A stretch of DNA of 64,000 nucleotides from Aristolochia californica (Eukaryota; Streptophyta; Magnoliopsida; Piperales; Aristolochiaceae), in assembly GCA_029961685.1 (NCBI GenBank), contig JARWKL010000004.1, positions 32,121,645 through 32,185,644 on the forward strand, written 5' to 3'. The translations under genes were made by a program, and so were the position numbers. Below, piece after piece: positions 54,401 through 63,636 of the stretch; position 1 is the first letter of the stretch, and every line of letters begins with the position of its first letter. The notes below the pieces were generated by a model, which saw only the letters and a list, made by a program, of their open reading frames with translations, was not told the origin of the DNA and did not search any database.

Positions 54401-57352
54401 CATTTTTTAGAAATATGGTTTGACCGACCATAGTGAACACGTTTTCAATCCCCTCCTATCATTCCAACCATGGCCACGGGTAGAGGAGCAACCACTACCT
54501 CTAATATTACCACCATGAAACTGGCCATCAAATCTGCCAGTAGACGGTAGGAGGTTAAGAATAGCTGCATCTGAGAGATTTCCACCTGAGTCATTTTCAC
54601 TCACTACTGCACCTTCAACCCAAAAAGCCCTCTTAAATGCCTGCTCTAGGGTGGTCACATCCTCATTGGCCAACAACTGAGCTCAAATGACATCATCTCA
54701 GAGCCCAAACCATCTAGAAACCAAGCCACTTAAATCTGATTTTATTTCTTATGAATTGTCTTCAAAATTCACAGTAAATGGTTGGAATGTGCTGATTTAC
54801 TGTGGTACCCCTCTCATTTCACAGTGAAGTAATATGTCGCCAATTTATTGCCACACTTCATGTTAAAGTATATCACATACAACTCATAGATTCTCGACAA
54901 ATTACCTTCCTGAAACAAAATAGATACTAAGGTAGTCCACATTGCCTTAGCAGTACTACAACTCAAAATCTGGTCACTAAATCGTGACTTCATACTGTTG
55001 ACCAACCAGGTCATCACGATATTATCTTCAGCCACCCAATCCTCTGTAATTGGTATAGGGGGATCATTTGTTATGTATTTAGCCCTAAAATACATCAAAA
55101 CTGACCGTGAACAATTAACATAATTCGATTCATTCAATTGGATCGTAATTATCTAAATAGGCTGAGAGAATTTCACATCAGAGCCCTAATTAGTCCTCTT
55201 CAAAGCAACTTGCGCACTGGATTCAGCCATTAAACACCACAAACTACCACAACTCAATGTAACAATCCGTCAACCAATCAAATGAGAACCTTTTCCCAAA
55301 AATTCAATGCTTGCGCAATCAAATAGGGCCCCACAATTGAACCAATTAGGGCTATCCAGTATTAATCCCAATCAATTTCCAATTAATAATAATCAAACTC
55401 AGCAATCAAGACCAGGGATTGAAGAATAAACAACTCAATTGCATGAAATTTGGGTGGTGCTTACAAAATTGATGATGATGCAAGTAAGGTAGAGGGAGAC
55501 GTCAAGCAGTATTGAAGAAATTTCTCAAATTGGGATCATTAAATGACTCAAAACCTCAATAATCTTTCAATTAGGAGTAGTAGCCATAAGCCAAGAGGCT
55601 ATGGCAGGTAGAAAAAGGGGAAAATGAAGTTTTTACCCTACCAATCCAGAAATCTAGTAAAATCCTCCAAAAGGGTTGCTGAGGGTTGAGAGAAGAACCA
55701 CAAAAATGAGAGAAATCTGCCCAAGAAGTGTTTAACATGGCTATGATACCACGAAAAATCTGATATTTGGGTGAAAAATAAGAGAAATAAGAGAAGAAAA
55801 GCTTGGAGAGGAGCAGCAGCTGCTGCCTTGGAGTGCATGCCTCAAAAAGGATGCCCACTTTTCTTTTAATCAGTTTTAAGTGATTTTTACATAAAAGACA
55901 AAAAGCCCCTCTAAACATAAATTTACATATCTCCTGAAATACACCTCCAAAAAGAATGAAACTTAAACCACAGGCATAAGAAAACATTGCCTACCTAACA
56001 GACATCATATGAGATAAAAACATAATATATGAGATAATAAAAATACCCCTGAATTCATATTTTAACAAAGATCACACAATAGAAACCTTGTCAATTAAAC
56101 TAAAAATGAGAAAAAAAGAGCCATTGGAAGGGGTTTAGAGTCTAGACATGTTAGGCTTTGTCACGTTTAATTGATGAGCCCATAAGAAATTGAAAAACAA
56201 ACAAAATGGATCAGGGTGATCAGAAAAGCCTGAAGAAGCCAGCCTAACAAAAGTTCTAGCAAATGATAATTAAAATGTAGAAAACGGGTCCAAATAATTG
56301 AGCATGACATAGCTTGGTCAGGGATTAATGACAAAAATGTGATATTGATAGATCTTAGAACAAAGCCTCACAGCCCGTTTTTTATGTAAGAAAAAGTATT
56401 GCTAAGATGTGTTGATATTAGAGAGAAAGAGAAAGAGAAAGGGAGATAGTGGTGTTGAGAAATGAAAAATCATCTAGTTCTCTTCATTATTACACCACAC
56501 AGAATCAATCAGTACCTAATGAAACTATTTCTGTTACCAAATTATAAAAGGAAAAAACAGACTAGAACTTTTTTTTTGGTTGTTTTAAATGTTGATAATT
56601 CACATGGTACGCCCCAATCCTTGGTGTGTATTGCACCCAGGACCTCACGCTAAAACCCCCTACGCACCCCCCTCTTTCTTCCCCTATCCTCTCACGTGGC
56701 TATTGAGCCAAATGCTCAATCCACACAGACGTTTTTCATTTCAAGTTTCTGCCGCCCAGATCATTCCATTTCCACTTGATCAGCATAAACATCAAGACAC
56801 TGAGTTCAGAAATGAAAAAAGTAACAGTAGATTAATCAGCTTTATTGACTAAATTTCCCAGTGAATCAAATAAGACAGCAGATATGCACATTAGAGGTCT
56901 AGTTCTAACTCAATAAAATAAGGGAAAAATTAATGAAACAAGCAAATTCTAACTTCAGCAGTAGGTTTCGTACCTGGCCGGTAAGCATTTATATTTGCAC
57001 CCAGTTCAATTAGAGTCTTCGCTACATGTATGAAATCAGGCTGCATGCATGCTACAATAAGAGGAGTCTTTCCTTCCTTATCAATCCACTGCATAGATTA
57101 TAAAACGCTAAATATCGTCTAGAACAATTCTCACAGGTACTACTGTAGATAATACATGCAAGTAATACTAAGGGAATTGACATTCTAATCGAATAGAAAC
57201 TTTGGAACACGAAGGCCCTACATGCTATCATCTGGAAAGCGAGTAAATACCTCGAGTCTAGCACCTTCGCGATGGAGTGATCGGATCCCTTCTATGTTCG
57301 CGTAGCTCACCTGGTGATAAAGTAGCTCCTCTTTGGACTGATTTTGACCCAT
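29835..57352 (-). CDS. XBAT35-like: Ankyrin-repeat RING-finger E3 ubiquitin ligase, XBAT34/XBAT35 type (nine exons)
   Basis: Exons: 57352-57251, 57088-56974, 42857-42777, 33085-32997, 32868-32777, 32605-32524, 31248-31146, 30720-30635 and 30488-29835. They join to 1,404 bp, 467 aa plus TAA, with phases consistent at every junction and GT-AG at every intron. The protein starts MGQNQSK, an N-myristoylation-type start (Gly2, Ser6). Ankyrin repeats lie at about 38-130 ([32 protein letters not shown]). A conserved middle region follows ([21 protein letters not shown]). A ubiquitin-interacting-type motif [16 protein letters not shown] is at about 266-281, then a Ser/Pro-rich linker, and a C-terminal C3HC4 RING at 416-454 (CVIC...CVPCGH...CPVC) ending IKLYTV. 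Arabidopsis XBAT35, of similar length (about 460 aa), transfers ubiquitin and takes part in ethylene and defence responses; the same role here is inferred. The NLS-bearing insert of the Arabidopsis long isoform is not visible between exons 7 and 8. Confidence 0.93.
30635..30720 (-). CDS. XBAT35-like: XBAT35-like exon 8
   Basis: 86 bp between acceptor TTGTAG and donor GTACTG. It encodes [18 protein letters not shown] and [10 protein letters not shown]. Skipping it would shift the frame, unlike an isoform-type cassette exon. Confidence 0.88.
31146..31248 (-). CDS. XBAT35-like: XBAT35-like exon 7
   Basis: 103 bp between acceptor AACAG and donor GTAAGT. It encodes [20 protein letters not shown] to VIVDKSR, matching the conserved middle region of the family, and ends in phase 1. 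Confidence 0.92.
31249..32523 (-). other. Intron 6 of the XBAT35-like gene
   Basis: No transposon, repeat or RNA gene seen. A short 'ggatcttccaa' phrase is shared between about 31822 and 32182, probably by chance or from an old duplication. Confidence 0.5.
32524..32605 (-). CDS. XBAT35-like: XBAT35-like exon 6
   Basis: 82 bp between acceptor TTGCAG and donor GTATTA. It encodes [20 protein letters not shown] to YSGLE. The 1,275 bp intron 6 follows; I see no repeat or gene in it. Confidence 0.9.
32777..32868 (-). CDS. XBAT35-like: XBAT35-like exon 5
   Basis: 92 bp after acceptor TCTCAG. It encodes [13 protein letters not shown] to APQWVSKR. The donor that keeps the frame is AAT|GTGGGT, an unusual exon end; the alternative TGG|GTAGTC would shift the frame in exon 6. 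The choice also restores the conserved K-R-I-W-A-V-V-I-P sequence. Confidence 0.85.
32997..33085 (-). CDS. XBAT35-like: XBAT35-like exon 4
   Basis: 89 bp between acceptor TTTCAG and donor GTATGTG. It encodes [20 protein letters not shown] and VVRAIE, the last ankyrin repeat, and ends in phase 0. Intron 4 is 128 bp. Confidence 0.92.
33169..33488 (-). repeat. 3' LTR of element D
   Basis: Collinear with 40890-41211; the shared core contains 'taactccataactacacttccaaacaatataaaaac'-type sequence, with the TATA-like tatttata equivalent weak. Confidence 0.8.
33490..33875 (-). pseudogene. Copia RNase H C-terminal part (element D)
   Basis: The frame [20 protein letters not shown] and [12 protein letters not shown] (33529-33723) and, beyond a frameshift, [14 protein letters not shown] sequence (about 33780-33850) form the end of a copia RNase H. 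The frame ends at the acaaa duplication where element E begins and continues at 39042 ([16 protein letters not shown]). Confidence 0.85.
33876..34054 (+). repeat. 5' LTR of element E
   Basis: 179 bp, followed at once by the primer-binding site. A tatatatg box is at about 33965. Confidence 0.93.
34879..35664 (+). pseudogene. Gag of element E with an in-frame TAG before the zinc knuckle
   Basis: ATG at 34879 starts [14 protein letters not shown]; the gag core follows ([24 protein letters not shown]-type [33 protein letters not shown]). TAG at 35482-35484 ends a 201-codon frame. The same frame then continues to the zinc knuckle [14 protein letters not shown] (35563-35604, C-x2-C-x4-H-x4-C) and to TGA at 35662-35664. 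The break could be decay or a suppressed stop; the many other defects make decay more likely. Confidence 0.9.
35665..36562 (+). pseudogene. Protease and integrase N-terminal part (element E)
   Basis: In a frame different from gag, the protease site [11 protein letters not shown] is at about 35843-35875, then the GAG-pre-integrase and integrase zinc-binding region ([14 protein letters not shown] ... CPSCKLGKS), then the first integrase catalytic region IIHTDVWG ... [14 protein letters not shown]. The frame ends at 36562 by a frameshift next to a run of T. Confidence 0.92.
36560..37430 (+). pseudogene. Integrase core and C-terminal part (element E)
   Basis: It continues with [37 protein letters not shown] (with the catalytic Glu region), [10 protein letters not shown] and FGCVCFVH, then the [14 protein letters not shown] segment that marks the C-terminus. 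The frame ends at 37430 with another shift before reverse transcriptase. Confidence 0.92.
37345..38160 (+). pseudogene. Reverse transcriptase (element E)
   Basis: [71 protein letters not shown] and [10 protein letters not shown] are followed by a stop at 37861. After a short deletion of about 25 codons the catalytic YVDD appears at 37895-37906, with ITGTD and [15 protein letters not shown] beyond it. The deletion removes the WF...L segment before YVDD, so no active enzyme could be made. Confidence 0.93.
38165..38850 (+). pseudogene. RNase H and pol C-terminus (element E)
   Basis: [56 protein letters not shown], a stop at 38572, then [20 protein letters not shown] and [15 protein letters not shown] ending at about 38850. 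The sequence is the nearest relative in this window of the RNase H of element C. Confidence 0.93.
38858..39036 (+). repeat. 3' LTR of element E
   Basis: 179 bp after the polypurine tract ttgagggggga, followed by the acaaa duplication. Confidence 0.93.
39042..39457 (-). pseudogene. Copia reverse transcriptase C-terminal / RNase H N-terminal part (element D)
   Basis: The minus-strand frame at 39162-39491 reads [38 protein letters not shown] and [37 protein letters not shown] follows at about 39050-39100. These join across element E to the RNase H end at 33490-33875. Confidence 0.88.
39458..39957 (-). mobile_element. LTR plus pol terminus of another copia copy, inside element D
   Basis: An LTR of 406 bp (39458-39863, ends TGTTGGAAG...TTTCAACA on the minus strand) is followed by the complement of a polypurine tract, and by about 60-90 bp whose minus-strand frame ends [13 protein letters not shown], the pol C-terminus of the family of element A. 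It replaces most of the pol of element D. I found no matching second LTR, so it is a fragment, perhaps from recombination. Confidence 0.7.
39958..40889 (-). pseudogene. Gag and leader of element D
   Basis: On the minus strand, with frameshifts: [20 protein letters not shown], then [19 protein letters not shown], typical of copia UBN2-type gag (about 40110-40340). The leader (about 40420-40876) has no coding capacity. The primer-binding site TGGTATCAGAGC is at 40878-40889. Confidence 0.8.
40890..41211 (-). repeat. 5' LTR of element D
   Basis: 322 bp, collinear with 33169-33488, followed by taaat, the probable target duplication. Confidence 0.8.
41300..42255. repeat. Roughly 75 bp direct duplication flanking the solo LTR
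   Basis: The segment at about 41325-41394 ('gtgatctggggggctttcaa...gactcacaacaagtaatg') recurs diverged at about 42180-42250 ('gtgatcggggggaatttcaa...gactcacaacaagtgtaatg'). The solo LTR lies between the two copies. Confidence 0.65.
41395..42171. repeat. Solo LTR in intron 3
   Basis: A 777 bp stretch starts TGTTATGG and ends CCATAACA, perfect inverted ends, and is flanked on both sides by aaggt (41390-41394 and 42172-42176). It has no internal coding region, so it is what remains after LTR-LTR recombination. The family differs in sequence from element B although the termini look alike. Orientation is not clear. Confidence 0.88.
42256..42776. other. Non-repetitive intron 3 DNA before exon 3
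   Basis: AT-rich, nothing recognised; includes the polypyrimidine-poor side of the donor of exon 3. Confidence 0.4.
42777..42857 (-). CDS. XBAT35-like: XBAT35-like exon 3
   Basis: 81 bp between acceptor GCTGCAG and donor GTATAA. It encodes [19 protein letters not shown], an ankyrin repeat. It is an isolated small exon with 14.1 kb of intron before it and 9.7 kb after it. Confidence 0.9.
43268..43575 (-). repeat. 3' LTR of element G, main part
   Basis: Matches 47769-48080 closely up to 'gtgtaagtgcc', where the LINE insertion begins; the LTR end (ctaatatacccttaac...) resumes after 44318. Confidence 0.85.
43576..44305 (+). mobile_element. 5'-truncated LINE (L1 type) inserted in the LTR of G
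   Basis: Plus-strand frames read [20 protein letters not shown], then [14 protein letters not shown], then PLWTSP-type and LAKDGIPL-type sequence: the C-terminal RNase H of plant L1 elements. The 3' UTR-like tail (ctttgcttaataaagctcgcc) ends in a short A run. The 13 bp ttgtgtaagtgcc before the insertion (43563-43575) recurs as ttgtataagtgcc after it (44306-44318), a target-site duplication of LINE type. A 30 bp internal repeat ('ctatcaaggcctcattttcttct') occurs near 43988-44030. Confidence 0.85.
44137..44944. repeat. Three tandem copies of a 270 bp unit spanning LINE end and LTR edge
   Basis: Copies start at 44137, 44406 and 44676 (periods 269 and 270). Each contains 170 bp of LINE 3' end, the A run, the 13 bp target duplication, the LTR end, the polypurine complement and about 60 bp of the pol terminus of element G. 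The copies differ at only a few positions, so the amplification is recent relative to both insertions. Confidence 0.93.
44345..45560 (-). pseudogene. Copia RNase H, RT and integrase remnants (element G)
   Basis: On the minus strand with many shifts: [13 protein letters not shown] (RNase H, near 45090), a [10 protein letters not shown] segment of RT C-terminus (near 45330), and [20 protein letters not shown] with SCYLINKM (integrase, about 45420-45530). Most of the reverse transcriptase palm is absent. Confidence 0.7.
45562..46477. repeat. Four tandem copies of a 229 bp integrase segment (element G)
   Basis: The block starting ttacatatagagcac occurs at 45562, 45791, 46020 and 46249, period exactly 229 bp. 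The last copy ends at about 46477. Copies differ at about five positions (for example attattacc against attactatc). On the minus strand each encodes part of the integrase catalytic core ([14 protein letters not shown]). 229 is not a multiple of three. Confidence 0.95.
46478..47768 (-). pseudogene. Integrase start, protease, gag and leader of element G
   Basis: On the minus strand: zinc-binding and GAG-pre-integrase remnants with CQLGKHRRS (about 46500-46730), protease-type [13 protein letters not shown] (about 46970-47010), a knuckle-type segment near 47200-47300, and a short leader before the primer-binding site at 47757-47768. Heavily degraded. Confidence 0.65.
47769..48104 (-). repeat. 5' LTR of element G
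   Basis: 336 bp, starts tgaaaagttgaaagc beside the primer-binding site and ends cttttaaca. Confidence 0.8.
48105..48726. other. Intron 2 DNA without recognised feature
   Basis: No repeat, LTR or coding signal seen; probably original intron sequence between insertions G and H. Confidence 0.4.
49529..50160 (+). pseudogene. Gag of element H
   Basis: Start [13 protein letters not shown], then KLNGDNYLT, a TAA at 49638, then [42 protein letters not shown] and [11 protein letters not shown], the UBN2-type copia gag core. The zinc knuckle is not intact. Confidence 0.9.
50529..51830 (+). pseudogene. Protease and integrase of element H
   Basis: Protease [13 protein letters not shown] (the catalytic DSG is DFG here, a Ser-to-Phe change), then [16 protein letters not shown] (50529-50927). 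Integrase [26 protein letters not shown] (50976-51323), [10 protein letters not shown], then [32 protein letters not shown] and [10 protein letters not shown] (51259-51830). Confidence 0.9.
52120..53462 (+). pseudogene. Reverse transcriptase and RNase H of element H
   Basis: [34 protein letters not shown] and [13 protein letters not shown] (52122-52588) with a frameshift, [32 protein letters not shown] and [15 protein letters not shown] (52801-53001), then [20 protein letters not shown] and [20 protein letters not shown] (53197-53463). YVDD is lost. The last recognisable codons are at about 53455. Confidence 0.9.
54407..55137 (-). pseudogene. Gag of element I
   Basis: [20 protein letters not shown], then [38 protein letters not shown], then after a frameshift LEQAFKRAF and a Gly/Arg-rich stretch. 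It is a related but clearly diverged version of the gag of element H. Confidence 0.85.
55752..56067 (-). repeat. 5' LTR of element I
   Basis: Follows the primer-binding site; its outer end is ttttaaca at 56067. Confidence 0.7.
56068..56973. other. Intron 2 DNA near exon 2, with a possible SINE
   Basis: Most of it shows no feature. About 56560-56735, read on the minus strand, has a box-A-like GGCTCAATAG, a box-B-like GGTCCTGGGTGC about 50 bp later and an A-rich end (ACAACCAAAAAAAAA), the layout of a tRNA-derived SINE. I could not find convincing target duplications. Confidence 0.3.
56974..57088 (-). CDS. XBAT35-like: XBAT35-like exon 2
   Basis: 115 bp between acceptor ATGCAG and donor GTACGA. 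It encodes [16 protein letters not shown] to [10 protein letters not shown], one ankyrin repeat, and ends in phase 1. The 14,116 bp intron 2 follows. Confidence 0.92.
57251..57352 (-). CDS. XBAT35-like: XBAT35-like exon 1 (start codon)
   Basis: 102 bp, 34 codons, from ATG at 57352-57350 ([14 protein letters not shown]) to LHREGARLE, followed by the donor GTATTT. It carries the likely myristoylation signal and the start of the first ankyrin repeat. Intron 1 is 162 bp. Confidence 0.92.
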
Positions 57353-58600
57353 TTTCAGCAAAAACTGAGATCCAACTCCAGATTTCAGGGATTGCTATCC
57401 CTCAAAGAGAAAAACTCTTTGACAGGAGAAGAACAAAATAGTGGAAATAATAACTTCTGAGCTTTGACCATAAACTTCTCGAGAAAATAACAGCAGCATT
57501 TAATCGTATAAAACTAAACACCGCAAATATACGTTTCTAATCCCCCAAAACTCAGACTTTCTAGGCTAACCACCGAATCAAAACATACGCAATTCAACCA
57601 GGCCAAGAAACTCAAAATTTGGCGTGACAAAGGATACTACAACGTAAAAGCACAAAAAAATATAAGCTCTACGAAGAAGACAAATTGCGAATTCTGACCC
57701 GGAATCAAGTCACACGCTCTTAATCTTAACGTCAGGAACAAAAACGGCGAAAAAGAGGACCCGATGTGAAATCCAAATCATCAATGAACGACTGCACAGA
57801 AAGAATACGCAAGTTAAATAAAAACAGCAAAACTCTTCTACATGATTCCTGGAACTCGAGAGAGCGTGGTCCTCCGTGAATCAAAATTGATTTGCAAAAC
57901 CCAGTTATTAGTTAAGAAAAGAAATACAAGCCGCTTCACAACATGCAGCAGCAGATGACATTCCTTCTCGTATAAGAAACTTTTTTTTCACCAGAAGCTT
58001 CGAGGAAATCGAACATAACTTCTCAAATTTAACTGGTTTCGTGTATAGAAAGATTTACAGAAATCCAAACGCGCGAAGGCGACACAAGCTTCATTGGGGC
58101 AAACGCCCCAAATCTAGAATTTTGACGTCCGTAAGAGGCGGAAATTGGACTCTGCTGCAGCTTAATAATCCTTTTTTGAGGCAAGAAAAACGCGTAACTT
58201 TTTCAATACAAATGCTTACCAATTGTAAGTTACAACCGTAAATCTTATTTGCGGTATTATTCAATCTGATCATACGAAATATTTCCATGTATAAATCAAA
58301 TTCAGAATACAACTTCTCAATTTAACAAAAACTGGACAAAAAATATACGCGGACGAGGGCGGAGGCGGCGACAATTCTGAAATCTACAATCCGAAAATGC
58401 TAATTACTTATATCCAATTCATCATCATCAGCACATGAACGTGTTAAATAAATGTTTAATCCAAATAAAGAAATCTTTCATTCAACTAATTAAAAAGTCT
58501 CCAAACAAAGGTGAATAGTGAATAAATAAGAATGCAATCAATACTTACATTAGAAAAGAGCTTCCGGGAAAGTTCCATTTCATCATTGACATTCTAATTG
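57353..58600 (-). promoter_or_regulatory. 5' flank of the XBAT35-like gene
   Basis: No coding signal; GC is locally higher than in surrounding DNA (for example the ggacgagggcggaggcggcg stretch near 58350), as common for plant 5' UTR and promoter DNA. No transposon is recognised for about 1.2 kb. The transcription start was not located. Confidence 0.4.
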
Positions 58601-59876
<1,276 letters not shown>

Positions 59877-60089
59877 AGTTTATTACAAAAGATGTACTTA
59901 ATTACAATGCTTGAATTCATAAAAGTATGCAAGACCCAATAAGTACAAAGAGAGTAAAAAAATGATGGTCCTAGGGACTAGAGAGAGGTAGCTAGGTAGG
60001 AGGTGGTAAGTGGCTAAGGATAGTCTCGAGAAGACTCTCTAGCCTTTGTTGTAGCTCTATTTGCCCTGTCTTCAATTATTCTTGCATCG

Positions 60090-61276
60090 CAAGAATTGCT
60101 AATTGGGTTGCCCGGATGTCATCCACTGATTCCTCAAGAGTGGATAATATGTCAGTGGAGGAGGATGCAGCTTCTTCAATTCGTCTCCTCTTTGTGAATT
60201 CAAATTGATCCTTGAGGCTTCGAACTCATCTCGTCTTCGGATCCTACTCATTGAAGGGCATATCTCTAAATAGAGTCCTTCTGAACCCATTGATGCTGCC
60301 ATTTTTGTGAAGCCAAGCTTACTACCTTCATTTCCCCAATGGAAATCTTCTTGGTGATATCCACCGATTCCTTATCTGAAAAATCAACTCCGCTTCATCC
60401 GTCGATGGCTGTGATGACTTGAGCAAAAGGAAGTTAGTCCACTCAAGAGCAAACCGCTATGTCAGCCATTTGACTGGCCATGAAGTATCCGAAGTTGAGT
60501 TGCACCCCCTAGTGATCACCAACATCCAGAATACGTCGATGGTAGTCAACCTTAAGTACATCCCCTTCCTCAGATTGAGGACATCAGTGACAACTTCCAT
60601 AATAACTCACTGGGCCATCATAAGGTCCTTGATCTTTGACCTCGTAGGAGCTTCCTACCTGCTGCCCGAAGACTAACATGATGGCATCCTAAATGTTTTG
60701 ACAACAGTAGGGGTGAAGATCGAAAGGCCAGTTTTCCTTCACGTATCGGGTCATCCCCATGAATATAGTCCTAAGAAAGTCATTCAAATCCATAGAATAG
60801 ACTGAAATCGTGGTCTTCTTTACATAGGAAGAAATCTTCAAATTCCTAGGCATGAGATCTTCTATCTCGAGGTTCTAGTAGAACAACTTCACAAGTAGGT
60901 AATAGACGAGCTCATCAAATTCAAGCAGCCCCTTGTAAGAGGAAAACATCCTCTCAAATCCATCAATCTCCCTCATGCAAATGCCTATGTCGACTTTGCA
61001 AGGTTCCACTATGCTCTTATTTACAAAATTTGAGAACCTACCCTGTTGTTGCCTCATTCGGAAGTGTTCCCTCCAGTTAGGCATGTCTTGAAAGATTTCT
61101 GGTTCCTTGGATGGGGTTTTCTTCTTAGCTATGACATTTTGTGTGCACGGTGGTGGAAAAACGAATTTTGAGAGAGGGAGAGGCTTAAGTGAGGGTTTTA
61201 GCCTCGAATTTGAATGGGAATCGCTAAAAAATTGAGACACAAGGAGGAATAGAACTCTTGAACTCTTAGGAAACAT
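60090..61276 (-). pseudogene. Decayed transposon-type coding region, family uncertain
   Basis: The longest minus-strand frame (60875-61276) reads EIFQDMPNWREHFRMRQQQG, then ERMFSSYKGLLEFDELVYYL, and in other frames continues with ISSYVKKTTISVYSMDLNDF. This looks like the 'putative plant transposon protein' type of accessory ORF often seen near LTR elements; I am not certain. The chain is broken many times down to about 60090. Confidence 0.4.
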
Positions 61277-61539
61277 TTGAATAGAGTTTTGAAATGATTT
61301 AGAATAAAGAGATTGGGTTAAAAATTGTTTTTTGTCTCTTCAACTTCTCATTCAATGACGCGGATGATCAATCATTCTATGTCGATTGATGGATCAATCG
61401 TTCAAGTTGATCGATCAACCAATAGGCATTGATCCATCAATGACCTTTGCAAAGTGATAGAAATGTAATCTTTTAATTTCCACTTCACTCTTTTGGTACT
61501 ACTAAGGTGGGATGTGTTAAATAAGCTCATATATTTTTA

Positions 61540-62425
61540 ACCTAAGTGAATCAAAGTGGATTGCTCACTCTTAGTTCTCCTTGAAGCTTAGAGAAATGGT
61601 CAAATCCTAATGGCTTTGTAAGAATATCTGCTAATTGGTTTTCGTTGGGGACAAACTCAATTCTAATAACCTTGTTCGAACCAACTCTCTGATAAAATGA
61701 CGTCTAATCTCTATGTGTTTTGATCGAGAGTGGTGAATCGGGTTCTTACTTAGACTTATGATGCTCATTTTGTTACAATGGACTGGAATTTTTTTTTTCT
61801 CTAAGCCATAATCATCTAGTTGTTGTTTCATCCAAAGAAGTTGAGCACACCAACTTCCAAATACAATGTATTCAACTTTAGTGGTGGATAGTGCAAATGA
61901 ATGTTGTTTCTCGGAAAACCAAGAGTCAAGCATATTTCCAAGTAATTGGGAACTACCACTCGTACTCTTTCTGTCAATTTTGCATCCGACAAAATCATCA
62001 TCAAAGTAACCTACTAGATCAATGCCTAAAGAGTTTGAGTACCAAAGACCTAAGATTGGTATCCCAAGTAGATAACAAAAAAATCTTTTCACTGCCGCTA
62101 AGTGAAATTCTATAGGATCGGATTGAAATCAAGCACATAGGCATACCGCAAACATTATATCCGCTCTACTGGCTAATAGGAAAAGAAGGAATCTTATCAT
62201 ACTTCTATATAGTTTTTTTTATCTATGGCTCTACTGGAATTGTCCAAATCAAGTTTCAAGGACGAACTCATGCGTGTGTTAATTACTATAAGATTTTAAA
62301 TGTTGAATCTCTTAAGAAATCCGTTAGTGTATTTGGATCGATTTATGAATGTGCCACTATCGGTTTGTATTACTTGAAGTCCAACGAAGAATGTGAGTAC
62401 ACCAACTAAACTCATTTCAAACTCA
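61540..62425 (-). pseudogene. Copia RT C-terminus and RNase H (element J)
   Basis: RT-end segment FVGLQVIQTDSGTFINRSKY (about 62330-62410), then DFVGCKIDRKSTSGSSQLLG, WFSEKQHSFALSTTKVEYIV, LLWMKQQLDDYGLE, NPIHHSRSKHIEIRRHFI (61631-62092) and a frameshifted end NQLADILTKPLG-like (about 61560-61640). The HHSRSKHIEIR and WMKQQL signatures point to the SIRE/Maximus lineage, unlike the other copia elements here. Confidence 0.88.
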
Positions 62426-63247
62426 TTCTTTATTACACTAAATCAGACTTCAAATAAACCAAAAAACGTGCCTTAAGTGAAGTAGATCATCCACCCATTC
62501 AATACCAATTCAAATCCCTTTTTTTCTTCAAAAACTCAAGAAATCGTGGTTGATTGTTAAAACCAAGCTTGATTTAATTCTTATTTTACGATAAGTGTCA
62601 TCTTTATCACTTAAAATGATACATTTCCCTTTCCCATTTCCAAAAACCCTTTAGGCAATGAAATTGTTCATAAGTCTTAAAGGTTTGGAGAAGGAATTAG
62701 CAATTTCCAAAATCATAAATCACCAAAAACAACTTCTCTTTGAGCTCAACAAAATCCCGCAAGCAATCTCTTCATGTTTGGAGAATCCGGGTACCATAAA
62801 CCATAAAGCAACTTAATTTAATCCAAAAAAATCAAGTCAAACTACTGGTCTTGAATAATGAGAGATCAATCTAAGTCTCATGCATGTCTCATATTATTCT
62901 TCCATCATATAACTATCAACTTCATAATCAATAGGTCTTCATAAAACTTGTAGGCAACCGATCTTGATCAAACTTGCAATATTTGAGTGCAAGAAGATCA
63001 AGGTAATAATATCCTCTAACACCAAGTATTAGCTTTCACAACTTCTCATATGAAATCAATTTTTTTCTTGATGTAATATAGAGATTAAAGGCTTGGTACA
63101 TAGCATGAATGTATGAAAAAAATAACAAGAAATCACTTATCTTTCCATGGTTGAATCTCTTCCTTCAAGAGCACCTTGCATGAAACCTTCAAATGTACTT
63201 GAGCATCACTTCAACGTGGGAATCCTAAATGCTAACCTTTGATACCA
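62426..63247 (-). mobile_element. Leader and deleted part of element J
   Basis: No coding motif is visible. The primer-binding site TGGTATCAAAGG ends at 63247 on the minus strand's reading. Gag, protease, integrase and most of RT are missing. Confidence 0.5.
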
Positions 63248-63636
63248 TGTAGAATTTAGGACTCCTTCATATTGATCTCGAGCCAAGAAGGGAGAGGAGA
63301 AGAAGAAGAAGGAGAAAAAAAAATAAGAAGAGAGAAAGGAGAGAGAGTTTAGAGCTCAACTTCCAAGAGAAGGGAGATGAGAGCTTGGATGAATTTGAGA
63401 GGAGAGGAGAGAACTTAATGCTCTACCTCTTAGCTAAGGGCCTCAATTTATAGTTTATTTATTTATTTATGTTACAATGCCTACAATGCCTACAATGCCT
63501 TTAGGGCTACAACCTTTACAAGAGAAGAACCATAAATTGACATGTAATTATATCTTCATGTCATCTTTATGAGAAGTCTTCTTATTTACCAAGATGACAC
63601 CTCTTGGACGAGTAGGCTCGAACCCATCTTCTAACA
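63248..63636 (-). repeat. 5' LTR of element J
   Basis: 389 bp, starting tgtagaatttagg and ending cttctaaca. The termini and its general layout (GA-rich block, TATA region, acccatcttc end) are like those of element A's LTR, but the two differ. No partner LTR lies within the window. Confidence 0.7.

Larger units (their letters stand above)
53463..56067 (-). mobile_element. Ty1/copia retrotransposon I, truncated and deleted, minus strand
   Basis: The 5' LTR is 55752-56067 (316 bp, ends TGTTAAAA...TTTTTCG on the minus strand). The primer-binding site TGGTATCATAGC abuts it. Gag lies at 54407-55137, a protease segment near 54140-54180, and a linker between integrase and RT at 53500-53900 directly joined to the pre-integrase region, so integrase is deleted. 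There is no 3' LTR; it meets element H tail to tail. Confidence 0.8.

Noticed and set aside
48727..56067. Elements H and I as the two ends of one inverted element with shared LTRs
   Set aside because: Both LTRs are 316 bp, but the sequences do not correspond when one is complemented, and the gags are clearly diverged.
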